In this document: in pieces, positions 1 through 8,275 of the stretch
Position numbering within the stretch: position 1 is the stretch's first letter
Layout: every line of letters starts with the position of its first letter
Source: DSSB01 sp046346845
GTDB lineage: Bacteria > UBA10199 > DSSB01
DNA length: 64,000 nt
Reading direction: 5' to 3'
Assembly (NCBI GenBank): GCA_046346845.1
Contig: JAXMHH010000001.1
Span: 434,001-498,000, forward strand
Position numbers and translations under genes: made by a program
Notes under the pieces: model-generated
What the model saw: the letters and a program-made list of their open reading frames with translations, nothing else
Told to the model about the DNA's origin: nothing
The model's database searches: none

Positions 1-329
1 ACCTGCTCGGACCGGACCGTGGTGGGATCGACGATTTCCGCGTTTTCCAGGCGCTTGGTGAGGAAGCGGATGCGGCGATCGATCTCCCGGAGGCGCCGCT
101 TGCCGTAGATGTAATCGGCGTTCTCCGAGCGGTCGCCGTTGCCCGCCGCCCAGGCGACCACCGCGGTGAGCTCAGGGCGCTGTCGATGCAACAGGTCGTG
201 TAGCTCCGCCTGGAGGCGGGCCGCGCCGGCGGGCGTCAGGTAATTCTTCTCTCCCTTGGGGACGGGCTGCTCCGGAAGCTCTTCCTCCTCGGGCGGCTCG
301 TCCCCGCCGGTGACGAAGGCCTTGCTCAT
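1..329 (-). CDS. greB: Transcription elongation factor GreB, 3' end outside window
   Basis: GreA/GreB proteins bind the secondary channel of RNA polymerase and stimulate cleavage of backtracked transcripts. The 109 residues visible hold an acidic N-terminal extension followed by the coiled-coil core, with YLTPAGAARLQAEL near residue 30, NGDRSENADYIYGKRRLREI near residues 68-87 and RIRFLTKRL just after. The YIYGKRRLREID stretch is typical of GreB rather than GreA. The ATG (329..327) overlaps the TGA of the upstream histidine kinase gene (328..326) as ATGA, so the two are translationally coupled. The gene runs off the left edge of the window, so the C-terminal FKBP-like domain is not seen. The family call rests on motif recognition only. 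Confidence 0.9.
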   Translation of the reverse strand, partial: MSKAFVTGGDEPPEEEELPEQPVPKGEKNYLTPAGAARLQAELHDLLHRQRPELTAVVAWAAGNGDRSENADYIYGKRRLREIDRRIRFLTKRLENAEIVDPTTVRSEQ

Positions 330-2338
330 GAGGAACCCTCGACCAATTGCTTGGCGCCCAGCATGATGGAGTCGCCGTCCCGGCTTTCCTTCACCTCGGG
401 CGGGCGCTCCGCGCGCACGGGGAGCACCAGATGAAAGGTAGAGCCCTTCTCCTTTTCACTCTCGACCCAGATGGCTCCCTGGTGCATCTCGACGAACTGC
501 TTGGTGAGCGCCAGGCCCAGCCCGGTCCCCTGATAGCGGCGCGTGAAGGAGCTGTCGACCTGCTCGAATACGTTGAAGATGGTCTTGAGGTCTTTGGGAT
601 CGATCCCGATGCCGTTGTCCTCGACCTCCAAGGAAAAATACCCCGCGGGGCAGGTCGGAAACGGCGGGGCGTGGACGGCGGCCTCCGCGGGCCACTCGCG
701 CAGGTGCCGGGCCCGCAGGGTAATGGCGCCAGACTCCGGCGTGAACTTGATGGCATTGGAAATAAGGTTGAGCAGGATCTGGCGGATCTTCCGCGCATCG
801 GCGTGGAAGGCGGGCAAGGGACTCTCAATTTTCAACTCGAGCTTTTGCTGCTTCTTCTTCAGCAAGGGCGACACCGAGCTGGCGACCTCCTGGACCAAAT
901 CTTCCAGGCTGAAGTCCTCGAGGTTCAATTCCATCTTCCCGGCCTCGACCTTGGCGAGGTCGAGGATGCTGTTGATCAGGTGGAGGAGATGCTCGCCGTT
1001 GTTGATGACCTCGCGCAGGCTGTCCTTCTGCTCGGCGTTGAGCTCGCCCATCACCTCTTCCATCAGCAGCTCGGAGAAGCCGATGATGGCGGTGAGCGGA
1101 GTGCGGAGCTCATGGCTCATGATGGCGAGGAACTCGCTCTTGATGCGGTTGGCGCGCTCCAACTCGATGTTCTTGTTCCTGATCTCGTCGAAGAGCTGGG
1201 CGCTTTCAATCGCCAGGGCGGCTTGGTTGGAGAAGTTCTCGAGCACTCCGATGCGGGTCTCGTCGACGAATTCCGTGCGCGAGATCCCAATCAGGGCGCC
1301 GATCACCCGACGCTCCGCGACCAGGGGCATGATGACGAATTTTTTGAACTCCATCTCGTCCTGGATGCGGTCGGCCAGCTCCTTCGACCAACTCGGCTCC
1401 ACCCCCTTCACCAATTCGCTCAGCTCCTGCCGGAACACCAGCCGGTTGCGGCGAATGGCCGTAAAGATGCTGTTGGGGGTCCCGGGTTGGAGCTTCATCT
1501 CGCTCAGCTTGAAGCCGATCCGGCCCTCGATCTGCTCGATCAGGGGGCTCTGGTTGGGGATGAAAAATTCGATCAGGCCGCTGGCACGGTTGGGCATGAC
1601 CAGGAGGCAGACGTCGTATCCGAGGCCCTCAACCACGCCCGCCAGGACCTGCTGGATGACCTCCAGCGGCGACATCATGCGGCGAATCGTGGAGGAAATG
1701 CGGTTGAGCGCGACCAGCTGCTTGTTCCGCTCTTCCAGGGCACGCTGCTTCAGCCGGGAGAAGAAATTGGAGATCTTGACTGCATAGACGACGATGGGAA
1801 GAAACAGCAGCAGCAGGAACAGGTTGGCGAAGCGGATGATATCTTTATCGCCGAACCAGGAGGCATGCTCCCCGGCATAGACGAAGGGCTTCAGCCAGCC
1901 CATCTCGATGCCGAGCACCAGGCTTCCGTAGAAAATGATCGAGAGGATGCCCGCAACGATCGCGACCTGGTAGTTGTAGAACATGCCGGCGGCGATGCAG
2001 TACATGAGGTAGAGGGTGAAAAAATTGCTCTGGGTGCCGCCCGTGATGTAGACGATGATCGTCATGCTGATCAGGTCGGCGGCCAGCTCGAGGACGAAGG
2101 AGACCATCAAGGCGCGGTTGCGCAAGATGTTGCGGTAGCAGAGCCCGGTGAGCAGGAAGGCCAGCGAGATGATCAGCGGGATCCACGGGGCGCTGCGCCA
2201 CATCCCCTTGAAATAGATCGACCCGATCACCCAAAAGACGATGAAGATCCACAGGCGCAATTTGGCCGTGAATACGTGGCGCCCCTTGTAATCGGGGAGC
2301 TTGATGTCTTCCAGGATCGCGGAGGCGCTGACTTTCAT
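326..2338 (-). CDS. Membrane sensor histidine kinase with GAF domain
   Basis: Signal-transducing histidine kinase of 670 residues. About six hydrophobic segments fill residues 28-190, so the sensor is membrane-embedded with little periplasmic loop. A GAF-like region spans about 220-385, followed by a coiled linker. The HisKA dimerisation helix has MSHELRTPLTAIIGFSELL with phospho-accepting His409. The HATPase_c domain follows, with N-box NLISNAIKFTPESG, G1 box VEDNGIGI and G2 box GTGLGLALTKQF. No response regulator or receiver domain is encoded nearby, so the partner is unknown. It sits between dsbD (14 bp upstream) and greB (4-bp overlap) in one operon. The signal sensed cannot be told from sequence. 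Confidence 0.93.
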   Translation of the reverse strand: MKVSASAILEDIKLPDYKGRHVFTAKLRLWIFIVFWVIGSIYFKGMWRSAPWIPLIISLAFLLTGLCYRNILRNRALMVSFVLELAADLISMTIIVYITGGTQSNFFTLYLMYCIAAGMFYNYQVAIVAGILSIIFYGSLVLGIEMGWLKPFVYAGEHASWFGDKDIIRFANLFLLLLFLPIVVYAVKISNFFSRLKQRALEERNKQLVALNRISSTIRRMMSPLEVIQQVLAGVVEGLGYDVCLLVMPNRASGLIEFFIPNQSPLIEQIEGRIGFKLSEMKLQPGTPNSIFTAIRRNRLVFRQELSELVKGVEPSWSKELADRIQDEMEFKKFVIMPLVAERRVIGALIGISRTEFVDETRIGVLENFSNQAALAIESAQLFDEIRNKNIELERANRIKSEFLAIMSHELRTPLTAIIGFSELLMEEVMGELNAEQKDSLREVINNGEHLLHLINSILDLAKVEAGKMELNLEDFSLEDLVQEVASSVSPLLKKKQQKLELKIESPLPAFHADARKIRQILLNLISNAIKFTPESGAITLRARHLREWPAEAAVHAPPFPTCPAGYFSLEVEDNGIGIDPKDLKTIFNVFEQVDSSFTRRYQGTGLGLALTKQFVEMHQGAIWVESEKEKGSTFHLVLPVRAERPPEVKESRDGDSIMLGAKQLVEGSS

Positions 2339-2352
2339 GCTTTATGGACGGT

Positions 2353-3984
2353 CTATTGGGTTTTGCCGAGGGCCTCGCGCATCAGGCGCAGCATGCGTTC
2401 CCGGTCCGCGAAGCCGCCCACCAGCTTGACCCCCTCGATCGGCCTGCCGGCGCTGTCGAGAAACAAGACCGTCGGCCAACCCACCACTTCGTAGCGTTCG
2501 GTGGCCTGACGGCATTGGGCGTCATCGTTGGTGCAGTCGACCTTTACCATGATGAAGTTCCCGCCCAGCTCCCGAACCTCCGGCGAGGAAAAGGTGAACT
2601 TGTCGAGTTCCTGGCAGGGCGGGCACCAATCGGCGTAAAAATCGACCAAGATAGGTTTACGGGACTCCCTGGCCAGGCTCAACCCTTTTTCGAGGTCTCG
2701 GACCCAATATCCTGCCTGGGGCTTGGCCAAGAGGGGTTTGGCAAAGGCATAGCCGTAATAGAGGGCCGGGACGACCATCAGGACCCCCATGACCCGCTTG
2801 AGGAAATGCGTCCAGCGCCCGCTGCGGACCTTGTTGGCCAATTCCGCGAAGGCCGAGCCCAGGATCAGAAACAGGATCCCCATGCCCAAGCCATAATTGA
2901 GGAGGAGCAGAAAACCATAGAGGCGGTCCTGCTCCCGGGCCGCGATCAGCAGCAGGGGCGCGATCAGGGGGCCGACGCAGGGCGAGGCGATCAGCCCGAT
3001 CGTCAGACCGGCCAAGAAGGCCCCCAGGGGGCCCTCCCCGCCCATCCGCACCAGCCGGTTATGCAGGCGGGGCGGCAGGTGAAAGGGAATGATCTCGAAG
3101 AGCCCAAGCGCGAAAACAAGGAAGAACAAGGCGGTGACCAGGATGAACCAGCGGCTTTGGAAGAGGAATCCCAGCTTCAGCCCCAGGGAGGCCGCGGCGA
3201 AGCCCAAGGTGGAATACATCGCCACCATGCCCGCCACGAGCATCGCCACCCGGAGCAAATTCCCCTTGCGGCGGTGCTTCACGCCGATGAAGGCCAAGGT
3301 CAGGGGTACGATGGGCAGGACGCAGGGGGTGAAAGAGGTCAGGATCCCTCCGACCAAAGCGATGCCCAGCAAAACGATCTTTCCCTGATCGAGGAGGCGT
3401 TCCGGGTTGGCCTCATGAATGAGGTCCCAAAAGCTAGGCGGCGCCTCGGTCGGTCCCCGGGCCTCCAGGGCGGGAGGCGCCGCGGGCGGCTGGGCCGGCT
3501 GCAGGGCCGCGCCCGAGGCGACCACCTCGACCGGCAAGAGGACCGTTTTCTTCACCGGCCGATAGCAAAAATCGCCCGAGCACCCTTGATAGCGCAGGGT
3601 GCCTTCCAGGGTGCGGCGGCCCGGCTTGGCGTCGCCGGGCACCATCAGGGTGATCTTTTGCTCGAAATCACCCAGGTAGGCTTGGGTGGTCTTTTTCAAG
3701 AAGGGGTCTTCATGGGGCTGTGGCGCGGGCCGCTCGCTCTTCACCACCACCAAGCCGTCGGTCTTGTCGAAGAGCATCGAGGTCTTGTCATCGTAGAGCC
3801 AATGGCCGTCGGGGATCTTGAAACGGAGCGCGAAGACAAAGGCCTCGCCCGGATGCACCCGGACCACCTGGTCGTTGAAGTCGACGGAAAAGGGGTCGCG
3901 TCGCTCGGGTTCGGCCCACAGGGGCCGGAGCGAAACCACCAGGGAGCAGATGAGAAAAACGAGGAATGTTAAGAGTCGCCGCAT
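2353..3984 (-). CDS. dsbD: Thiol:disulfide interchange protein DsbD
   Basis: Inner-membrane protein that carries electrons from cytoplasmic thioredoxin to periplasmic thiol acceptors. After a signal peptide (LLTFLVFLICSLVVSL) comes an N-terminal DsbD-alpha domain with its Cys pair in GCSGDFCY (about residues 135 and 140). About eight membrane segments carry the membrane Cys pair in SFTPCVLPIVP and IASPCVGPLIAP. The C-terminal thioredoxin-like domain has DFYADWCPPCQELDKF. All three Cys pairs are present, so the relay looks complete. An in-frame TTG lies two codons upstream (3990), but the ATG at 3984 is preferred; neither has a strong ribosome binding site. It is the first gene of the dsbD-kinase-greB group and diverges from gdhA. 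Confidence 0.94.
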   Translation of the reverse strand: MRRLLTFLVFLICSLVVSLRPLWAEPERRDPFSVDFNDQVVRVHPGEAFVFALRFKIPDGHWLYDDKTSMLFDKTDGLVVVKSERPAPQPHEDPFLKKTTQAYLGDFEQKITLMVPGDAKPGRRTLEGTLRYQGCSGDFCYRPVKKTVLLPVEVVASGAALQPAQPPAAPPALEARGPTEAPPSFWDLIHEANPERLLDQGKIVLLGIALVGGILTSFTPCVLPIVPLTLAFIGVKHRRKGNLLRVAMLVAGMVAMYSTLGFAAASLGLKLGFLFQSRWFILVTALFFLVFALGLFEIIPFHLPPRLHNRLVRMGGEGPLGAFLAGLTIGLIASPCVGPLIAPLLLIAAREQDRLYGFLLLLNYGLGMGILFLILGSAFAELANKVRSGRWTHFLKRVMGVLMVVPALYYGYAFAKPLLAKPQAGYWVRDLEKGLSLARESRKPILVDFYADWCPPCQELDKFTFSSPEVRELGGNFIMVKVDCTNDDAQCRQATERYEVVGWPTVLFLDSAGRPIEGVKLVGGFADRERMLRLMREALGKTQ

Positions 3985-4104
3985 ACCCAATTTCTACGCC
4001 GGAACCGCCCCTTTGGACGCAAGTCGGATGATATCCGTAGATAATCTTTCAGCTTGGGGGGACCGCTATGCTACCCTATTTATAAATATATTAGGGGCTT
4101 GGAT

Positions 4105-5376
4105 ATGAAAAAATTGACCGCCGAATGGGACAATCCGCTCTTCATGCAGGTACAGGCCCAATTCGAGACCGCCGCCAAGAAGCTTTCCCTGGACGAAAAC
4201 CTCTTTTACCGCTTGCGGGTCCCGGACAAGGCCCTGATCGTCAGCGTCCCCTTCCGCAACGACGACGGGTCCATCCGGGTGGTCCCGGGTTATCGGGTCC
4301 AGCACAACGATGTCCTGGGTCCCTACAAGGGCGGGGTCCGCTACCACCCCCTCGTCAACCTCGGCGAGGTCGCCGCCCTGGCCATGCTGATGACCTGGAA
4401 GTGTTCCCTGGTCAACCTGCCCCTCGGCGGTGCCAAGGGGGGCATTCAGATCGATCCCAACCTCCTCTCCCGGGGCGAGGTCCAGCGGATGACGCGGCGC
4501 TACACCTCGGAGATCTCCAATTTCATCGGGCCTGACGTCGACATCCCCGCCCCCGACATGGGCACCAACGAGCAGGTGATGGCCTGGATCATGGACACCT
4601 ACAGCCAATTGAAGGGCTACGCGATCCCCGAAATCGTCACCGGCAAGCCGGTGATCATCGGCGGCTCCCTGGGCCGGAAGGAGGCCACCGGACGCGGGGT
4701 CGTCTACTGCCTCATCGAAGCGGCGAAACTGCTGGGACGCAGGCTGGACGAGCACTGCAAGGTGGCGGTGCAGGGATTCGGCAACGTCGGGGCCGCGGCG
4801 GTCAAGAAGCTGGAAAAGATCGGCGCCAAGGTGGTTGCGGTCAGCGACGTCAAGTCGGGCATCTACAACCCCAAGGGTCTCTCCTACCAGGCGCTCAACG
4901 AGTGGATCAACCAACACCGCTTTTTGGAGGGCTTTCCCGAGGCCGATGCGGTCAGCAACGAGGAGCTCGCCTGCCTGGATGTCGACGTCCTGATCCCGGC
5001 GGCCACCGAGGGCACCCTCACCGCCGAGATCGCCAAACAACTAAAATGCAAGATCCTGGCCGAGGGAGCCAACGGCCCCACCACCCTGGAGGCGGACAAG
5101 ATCCTCGAGGAACGGGGCGACGTCTTCGTCATTCCCGACGTCCTCGCCAACGCCGGCGGCGTGGTGGTCTCCTACTTCGAATGGGTCCAGGACCTGCAGA
5201 ACTATTTTTGGAACGAGAAGGAGATCAACAAGAAGCTCTACGAGATCATGAGCAGCGCCTTCCAGTCGGTGCATGCCTTCTCGGTCGAGCACGGGGTCAA
5301 TATGCGCTTGGCGGCCCTGATGACGGGCATCCGCAAGGTCTCCCAGGCCATGCTGACCCGCGGCTTTTACCCATAA
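4105..5376 (+). CDS. gdhA: Glu/Leu/Phe/Val-type glutamate dehydrogenase
   Basis: Catalyses reversible oxidative deamination of glutamate to 2-oxoglutarate, linking carbon and nitrogen metabolism in the cytoplasm. The 423 residues match the usual length. The N-terminal ELFV dimerisation domain holds YKGGVRYHP and the catalytic-lysine motif PLGGAKGGI, followed by DIPAPDMGTNEQVMAWIMD. The C-terminal Rossmann domain has VQGFGNVGAAA, a GxGxxG dinucleotide site, and ANAGGVVVSYFEW. The frame stays open 17 codons further upstream, but the ATG at 4105 starts the conserved protein (MKKLTAEWDNP) and has AGGGG a few bases before it. Cofactor preference (NAD or NADP) is not decided here. It diverges from dsbD across an AT-rich stretch and lies 93 bp before the diadenylate cyclase gene. 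Confidence 0.95.
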   Translation: MKKLTAEWDNPLFMQVQAQFETAAKKLSLDENLFYRLRVPDKALIVSVPFRNDDGSIRVVPGYRVQHNDVLGPYKGGVRYHPLVNLGEVAALAMLMTWKCSLVNLPLGGAKGGIQIDPNLLSRGEVQRMTRRYTSEISNFIGPDVDIPAPDMGTNEQVMAWIMDTYSQLKGYAIPEIVTGKPVIIGGSLGRKEATGRGVVYCLIEAAKLLGRRLDEHCKVAVQGFGNVGAAAVKKLEKIGAKVVAVSDVKSGIYNPKGLSYQALNEWINQHRFLEGFPEADAVSNEELACLDVDVLIPAATEGTLTAEIAKQLKCKILAEGANGPTTLEADKILEERGDVFVIPDVLANAGGVVVSYFEWVQDLQNYFWNEKEINKKLYEIMSSAFQSVHAFSVEHGVNMRLAALMTGIRKVSQAMLTRGFYP

Positions 5377-5469
5377 TCCCTCCGCTGAAACTATTTGCCA
5401 GACTTTCCCGCCCCTTGTAGCCTAGGGCGGATGGCGACGCGCCGCAAAACCGGAGTTTCCGAGGTCCCG

Positions 5470-6336
5470 ATGAAACAGCTCAACAAAAGCATGCTCAAGA
5501 ACGCCTCCGCGGTGGCCAAGAGCATCCGCGCCGATGCCTTCTTCGTCTATCTCGATGCGCTGGGCGAGGAAGAGCTGGCCCTCGAACTGCCGAAGGACTG
5601 CGACCTGATCGTCGTCACCAAGCAGCGCAGCGCCAAGGAGAACGACTTCAAGCAAAAATACCCCAAGCACATCGTCCTGCCCAAGATCAAGCTGGGCCGG
5701 ATCGGCCTCATCAAGCTGGCGATGGCCTATGCCATCTCGACCCGCCTGGTCGAGGACGGGGATAAGGTCGTATTCCTGAGCGGGACCTCCCAGCTGATGA
5801 CCCTCGATACCCTCACCGTCTTCGAGATCGGGAAGGAGAGCGAGGTCATCACCACCAAGAACATCGTCGACATCGCCGAGTCGGTCCAGCCCGAGGTCTT
5901 CGAGGCCACCCTCAACATGGCGATCGAGCTGGCCATCAAGGGGCGCGAGGGCAAGCCGGTCGGGACGATCTTCGTCCTCGGCGACGACGAGCGGGTCATG
6001 CAGCTCAGCAAGCAGATGATTATCAACCCCTTCAAGGGCTACGACGAGGAGGAGCGCAACATCCTCAGCCCCGCCCTTAAAGAGACCATCCGGGAATTCG
6101 CCGCCCTGGACGGGGCCTTCGTCATCTCCTCCGACGGGACGGTCATAACCGCGGGCCGCTACTTGGGGGCCACCGCGGACTCCACCGAAATCGAAAGGGG
6201 GCTGGGCAGCCGCCACCTGGCGGCCGCGGGGATCACCTCGCTCACCAACGCCGTCGCCATCGTGATCAGCGAGTCCACCGGCGACGTCCGCATCTTCCGT
6301 AACGGCACCCTGTTGATGGAGATCGAGAAGCCCTAA
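5470..6336 (+). CDS. Diadenylate cyclase of the archaeal DacZ type (PK_C-like domain plus DAC)
   Basis: Predicted to condense two ATP into cyclic di-AMP. The C-terminal DAC (DisA_N) domain carries the DGA motif in ALDGAFVISSDGTVITAGRYL (residues 214-216) and an RHR-type motif as GLGSRHLAAAGIT (246-250), then NAVAIVISESTGDVRIF. The N-terminal half (about 20-125) resembles the pyruvate-kinase C-terminal (PK_C) fold, with FFVYLDALGEEE, LIVVTKQRS and VVFLSGTSQ. As I recall, this PK_C-DAC layout and the RHL-AAA form are typical of archaeal DacZ and unlike bacterial CdaA (membrane) or DisA (with helix-hairpin-helix). The ATG at 5470 has GAGG 8 bp upstream and is preferred over the ATG at 5431. A PgpH-type c-di-AMP hydrolase gene lies at 28550, so a complete second-messenger cycle is plausible. 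Confidence 0.85.
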   Translation: MKQLNKSMLKNASAVAKSIRADAFFVYLDALGEEELALELPKDCDLIVVTKQRSAKENDFKQKYPKHIVLPKIKLGRIGLIKLAMAYAISTRLVEDGDKVVFLSGTSQLMTLDTLTVFEIGKESEVITTKNIVDIAESVQPEVFEATLNMAIELAIKGREGKPVGTIFVLGDDERVMQLSKQMIINPFKGYDEEERNILSPALKETIREFAALDGAFVISSDGTVITAGRYLGATADSTEIERGLGSRHLAAAGITSLTNAVAIVISESTGDVRIFRNGTLLMEIEKP

Positions 6337-6342
6337 GCCTCC

Positions 6343-6371
6343 TTGACAAGGGAGGGGGCGAAGATTAGAAA
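6343..6371 (+). promoter_or_regulatory. Possible sigma70 promoter of the small acidic gene
   Basis: TTGACA (6343-6348) is a perfect -35 box, with a weaker -10 candidate TAGAAA (6366-6371) after a 17-bp spacer. It lies in the 73-bp gap after the diadenylate cyclase gene and would give the small protein its own transcript. Confidence 0.35.
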
Positions 6372-6409
6372 CCCCCTGTTTCCAAAGCCTTCACCCCATA
6401 GAGGATCCT

Positions 6410-6607
6410 ATGACCGTAAAAAAGAACGACGAAAAGCTCTTCGACCTGCGCACCCTCGACGCCTTCCTGACCCGCGGCGTCCTCAAGCCCAACGAGTTGG
6501 AAAAGCACCTCAAAGCGCTTCCCGACGAGGAGGGTAACTACGAGTTCGTGGTGATCGAGGAGGATGAGCCAGAATCCGAGGAATCCTCCGCCCCTTCCGA
6601 AGAGTAA
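6410..6607 (+). CDS. Small acidic conserved-looking hypothetical protein
   Basis: A 65-residue protein I do not recognise. It begins MTVKKNDEKLFDLRTLDAFL and ends in an acidic Glu/Ser tail (EEDEPESEESSAPSEE). No membrane segment, signal peptide or Cys is present, so it is likely cytosolic. The short amphipathic core (LKPNELEKHLKALPDEEGNYEFVVI) suggests a small helix-strand fold, perhaps a binding adaptor. The ATG has AGAGGA 4 bp upstream, and a strong terminator follows 17 bp after the stop, so the gene is probably real. It follows the diadenylate cyclase gene in the same direction, but a functional link is only a guess. Confidence 0.6.
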   Translation: MTVKKNDEKLFDLRTLDAFLTRGVLKPNELEKHLKALPDEEGNYEFVVIEEDEPESEESSAPSEE

Positions 6608-6624
6608 ATCCAAGACAAGTTCTC

Positions 6625-6660
6625 AAAAAAAAAGCCCTCCGCACGGAGGGCTTTTTTTTT
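6625..6660. terminator. Bidirectional rho-independent terminator
   Basis: GCCCTCC (6634-6640) and GGAGGGC (6645-6651) form a GC-rich hairpin around the loop GCAC. A runs precede it and nine T follow, so it can stop transcription from both the small gene and the convergent M23 peptidase gene. Confidence 0.92.
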
Positions 6661-6682
6661 GCCTGAATCCAAACGTAATTCT

Positions 6683-7246
6683 TTACAGGAATTTCCCGGG
6701 ATTGACGGGATTGCCGTCGACGTGGACCTCGTAATGGACGTGGGGCCCGGTGCTGTGCCCGGTCATCCCGATCTTGGAAATCTCCTGACCCTTATGCACT
6801 GTCTGGCCCTCGCTGACGAAGATCTCGGAGTTGTGCGCGAAGAGCGTGGTGAGATTTCCGCCGTGGTCGAGGACCACCGTCAGGCCGTAGCCGTTCTTCC
6901 GTCCCACGAAGGCGACCTTGGCGTCGGCGGGGGCCAAGACCGGCGACCCGTAGGGGGCCGCGATATCCACTCCCAGGTGCATCCGACCGCGGCTGCGGGA
7001 GAGGCGCCGCCAGCCGTAGTCGCTGGTGATGATGCCCGCACAGGGCATGACGTCGGGAACGGAGGCGCCCAGGCCGATGCTAAAATCGTTGGCGTCTTCC
7101 ATGAAGAAATTGGGCGCCGCATCGAGGTCGAAATCGACCGTGCCGCCGTCTTTTTCGAAAGGTTGGTCGTTATGAATGCTCGCCATCGAGGCATTGGCCG
7201 CTGTCAGGACGAGAGCTAGGGCCAGAGAGGAGAGAAATTTTTTCAC
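6683..7246 (-). CDS. Exported M23-family (LytM) metallopeptidase
   Basis: Zinc endopeptidase of the lysostaphin/LytM type, predicted to cut peptidoglycan cross-links in the periplasm. A signal peptide covers residues 1-22 (KKFLSSLALALVLTAANA). The single peptidase domain occupies about 65-187, with zinc ligands His90 and Asp94 in MHLGVDIAAPYGSP and His171 in GPHVHYEVHVDG, and His169 as the usual catalytic residue. All key residues are present, so it should be active rather than an EnvC-type regulator. At 187 residues it is a short, single-domain form with no coiled coil or LysM. The start is GTG with GAGG 8 bp upstream. A hairpin (7275..7293) lies in its 5' region. Confidence 0.9.
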   Translation of the reverse strand: MKKFLSSLALALVLTAANASMASIHNDQPFEKDGGTVDFDLDAAPNFFMEDANDFSIGLGASVPDVMPCAGIITSDYGWRRLSRSRGRMHLGVDIAAPYGSPVLAPADAKVAFVGRKNGYGLTVVLDHGGNLTTLFAHNSEIFVSEGQTVHKGQEISKIGMTGHSTGPHVHYEVHVDGNPVNPGKFL

Positions 7247-7274
7247 GATGACCTCACCATTTCTCGGGACCCCG

Positions 7275-7293
7275 ATGCCTAATGCTTAGGCAT
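7275..7293. repeat. 8-bp inverted repeat upstream of the M23 gene
   Basis: ATGCCTAA (7275-7282) and TTAGGCAT (7286-7293) are exact complements around a 3-nt centre, about 30 bp before the M23 start codon. It could be an operator or an mRNA hairpin. No T run follows, so it is not a usual terminator. Confidence 0.6.
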
Positions 7294-7661
7294 TCTCGAC
7301 TCCCGATGGTTGCCGCCGCCTCCACTCTCCCGGGGGGTTCCCCTAAAAAAACCTGAATTAGGGAAATCCGGATAAGCTTCGGCGCAGCTAAGGGGTTATG
7401 GTTGGATTCAATTGTCCTTTTGAATCGGATTTTGTTTTTGGTCGGCCCCTCCGAGATGCTTGAGGCGGCCTTACCAGGTCATTGTCTAAGCGAGTAACAG
7501 AGGATCGTCATCGAGTCAAGCAATAAGAAACCCTTGAAACTAATGGCGATTTATCCACAGACCCGCAGGTTTTTGAATGTTCAAGTTTTTCTAAATATCG
7601 GGTGATTGGGCCGAGGGTTGCGGATTAATCCAACGGCCAGGGTGAGTTGCGCAAGTCTGTC

Positions 7662-7689
7662 TTGACTCACCGCGTCCGTCGTCTAAAAT
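7662..7689 (+). promoter_or_regulatory. Sigma70-type promoter for the zinc-ribbon/lipase pair
   Basis: TTGACT (7662-7667) and TAAAAT (7684-7689) are separated by 16 bp, each matching five of six consensus bases. The predicted start site near 7696 leaves a 5' leader of about 70 nt before the ATG at 7765. Confidence 0.6.
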
Positions 7690-7764
7690 TAATAAAGGGA
7701 AGGTAGTTCAAGAAACGTTCCATCATGAAAAAGTTCTTTAAAATCCATAGGAAGTGAGGTCGCT

Positions 7765-8271
7765 ATGAAGGGGAAAGGCCGACTGCGCACCCAGGAGAGA
7801 AACGGTCAAGACCGCCACGATGCCTATTGGAACCAGGCCCACCCCAAGGACAATTCCTACTGCAAGAAATGCCGCGCCATCTATCACAACAAACACTGGA
7901 GTTTTAACGAGAAGAAACTCGACGCCTTGCGCCAAGCCCCGCAAGCGCAGGGAGTGATCTGCCCCGCCTGCCAGAAAATCGCCGACCGCTTCGCTTCGGG
8001 CACCGTGTCGCTGAGCGGCGGATTCGTCCGGGGACACCACGAGGAAATCCTCAACCTGGTCAAGAACGAGGAAAAGCGCGCCATGGGAATGAATCCCTTG
8101 GAGCGCATCATCGCCATCGCCGACCGCGGGGCCCGCATCGAGGTAACCACCACCCACGAAAAGCTGGCGCAGCGCATCGGCAAGAGCCTGCACCGCGCCT
8201 TCAGCGGGACCGTGGACTATCGCTGGTCCCGGGGGGAAAAGATGGCCCGCGTCAATTGGAGTCGCGATTGA
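7765..8271 (+). CDS. BCAM0308-like protein with two CxxC zinc knuckles
   Basis: A 168-residue protein resembling the poorly characterised BCAM0308 family. Four cysteines in two pairs (CKKC at 33-36 and CPAC at 66-69) probably bind one zinc ion as a ribbon. The following TVSLSGGFVRGHHEEILNLVKNEE and the C-terminal IEVTTTHEKLAQRIGKSL followed by YRWSRGEKMARVNW are family hallmarks; the second part looks like a small alpha/beta domain also seen in ribosome-associated proteins. The function is unknown; a role in RNA or translation is inference from the fold style. The ATG has GAGG upstream. The lipase gene starts 4 bp after the stop, so the two are co-transcribed. Confidence 0.8.
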   Translation: MKGKGRLRTQERNGQDRHDAYWNQAHPKDNSYCKKCRAIYHNKHWSFNEKKLDALRQAPQAQGVICPACQKIADRFASGTVSLSGGFVRGHHEEILNLVKNEEKRAMGMNPLERIIAIADRGARIEVTTTHEKLAQRIGKSLHRAFSGTVDYRWSRGEKMARVNWSRD

Positions 8272-8275
8272 GTTT

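Larger units (their letters stand above)
7247..7764. other. Divergent intergenic region, 518 bp
   Basis: This gap separates the minus-strand M23 gene from the plus-strand zinc-ribbon gene. It holds an inverted repeat (7275..7293), a sigma70-like promoter (7662..7689) and a 10-codon open frame, MKKFFKIHRK (7724..7756), just before the next gene. That mini-frame could be a leader peptide but has no convincing ribosome binding site. I see no other gene here. Confidence 0.6.

Noticed and set aside
7607..7622. Sigma54-like TGGGCCGAGGGTTGCG
   Set aside because: Only 9 of 13 positions fit, TTGC is not followed by A or T, and a better sigma70 promoter lies just downstream.
7724..7756. Ten-codon frame MKKFFKIHRK as a leader peptide
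   Set aside because: No ribosome binding site, and no amino-acid run or attenuator structure that would explain regulation.
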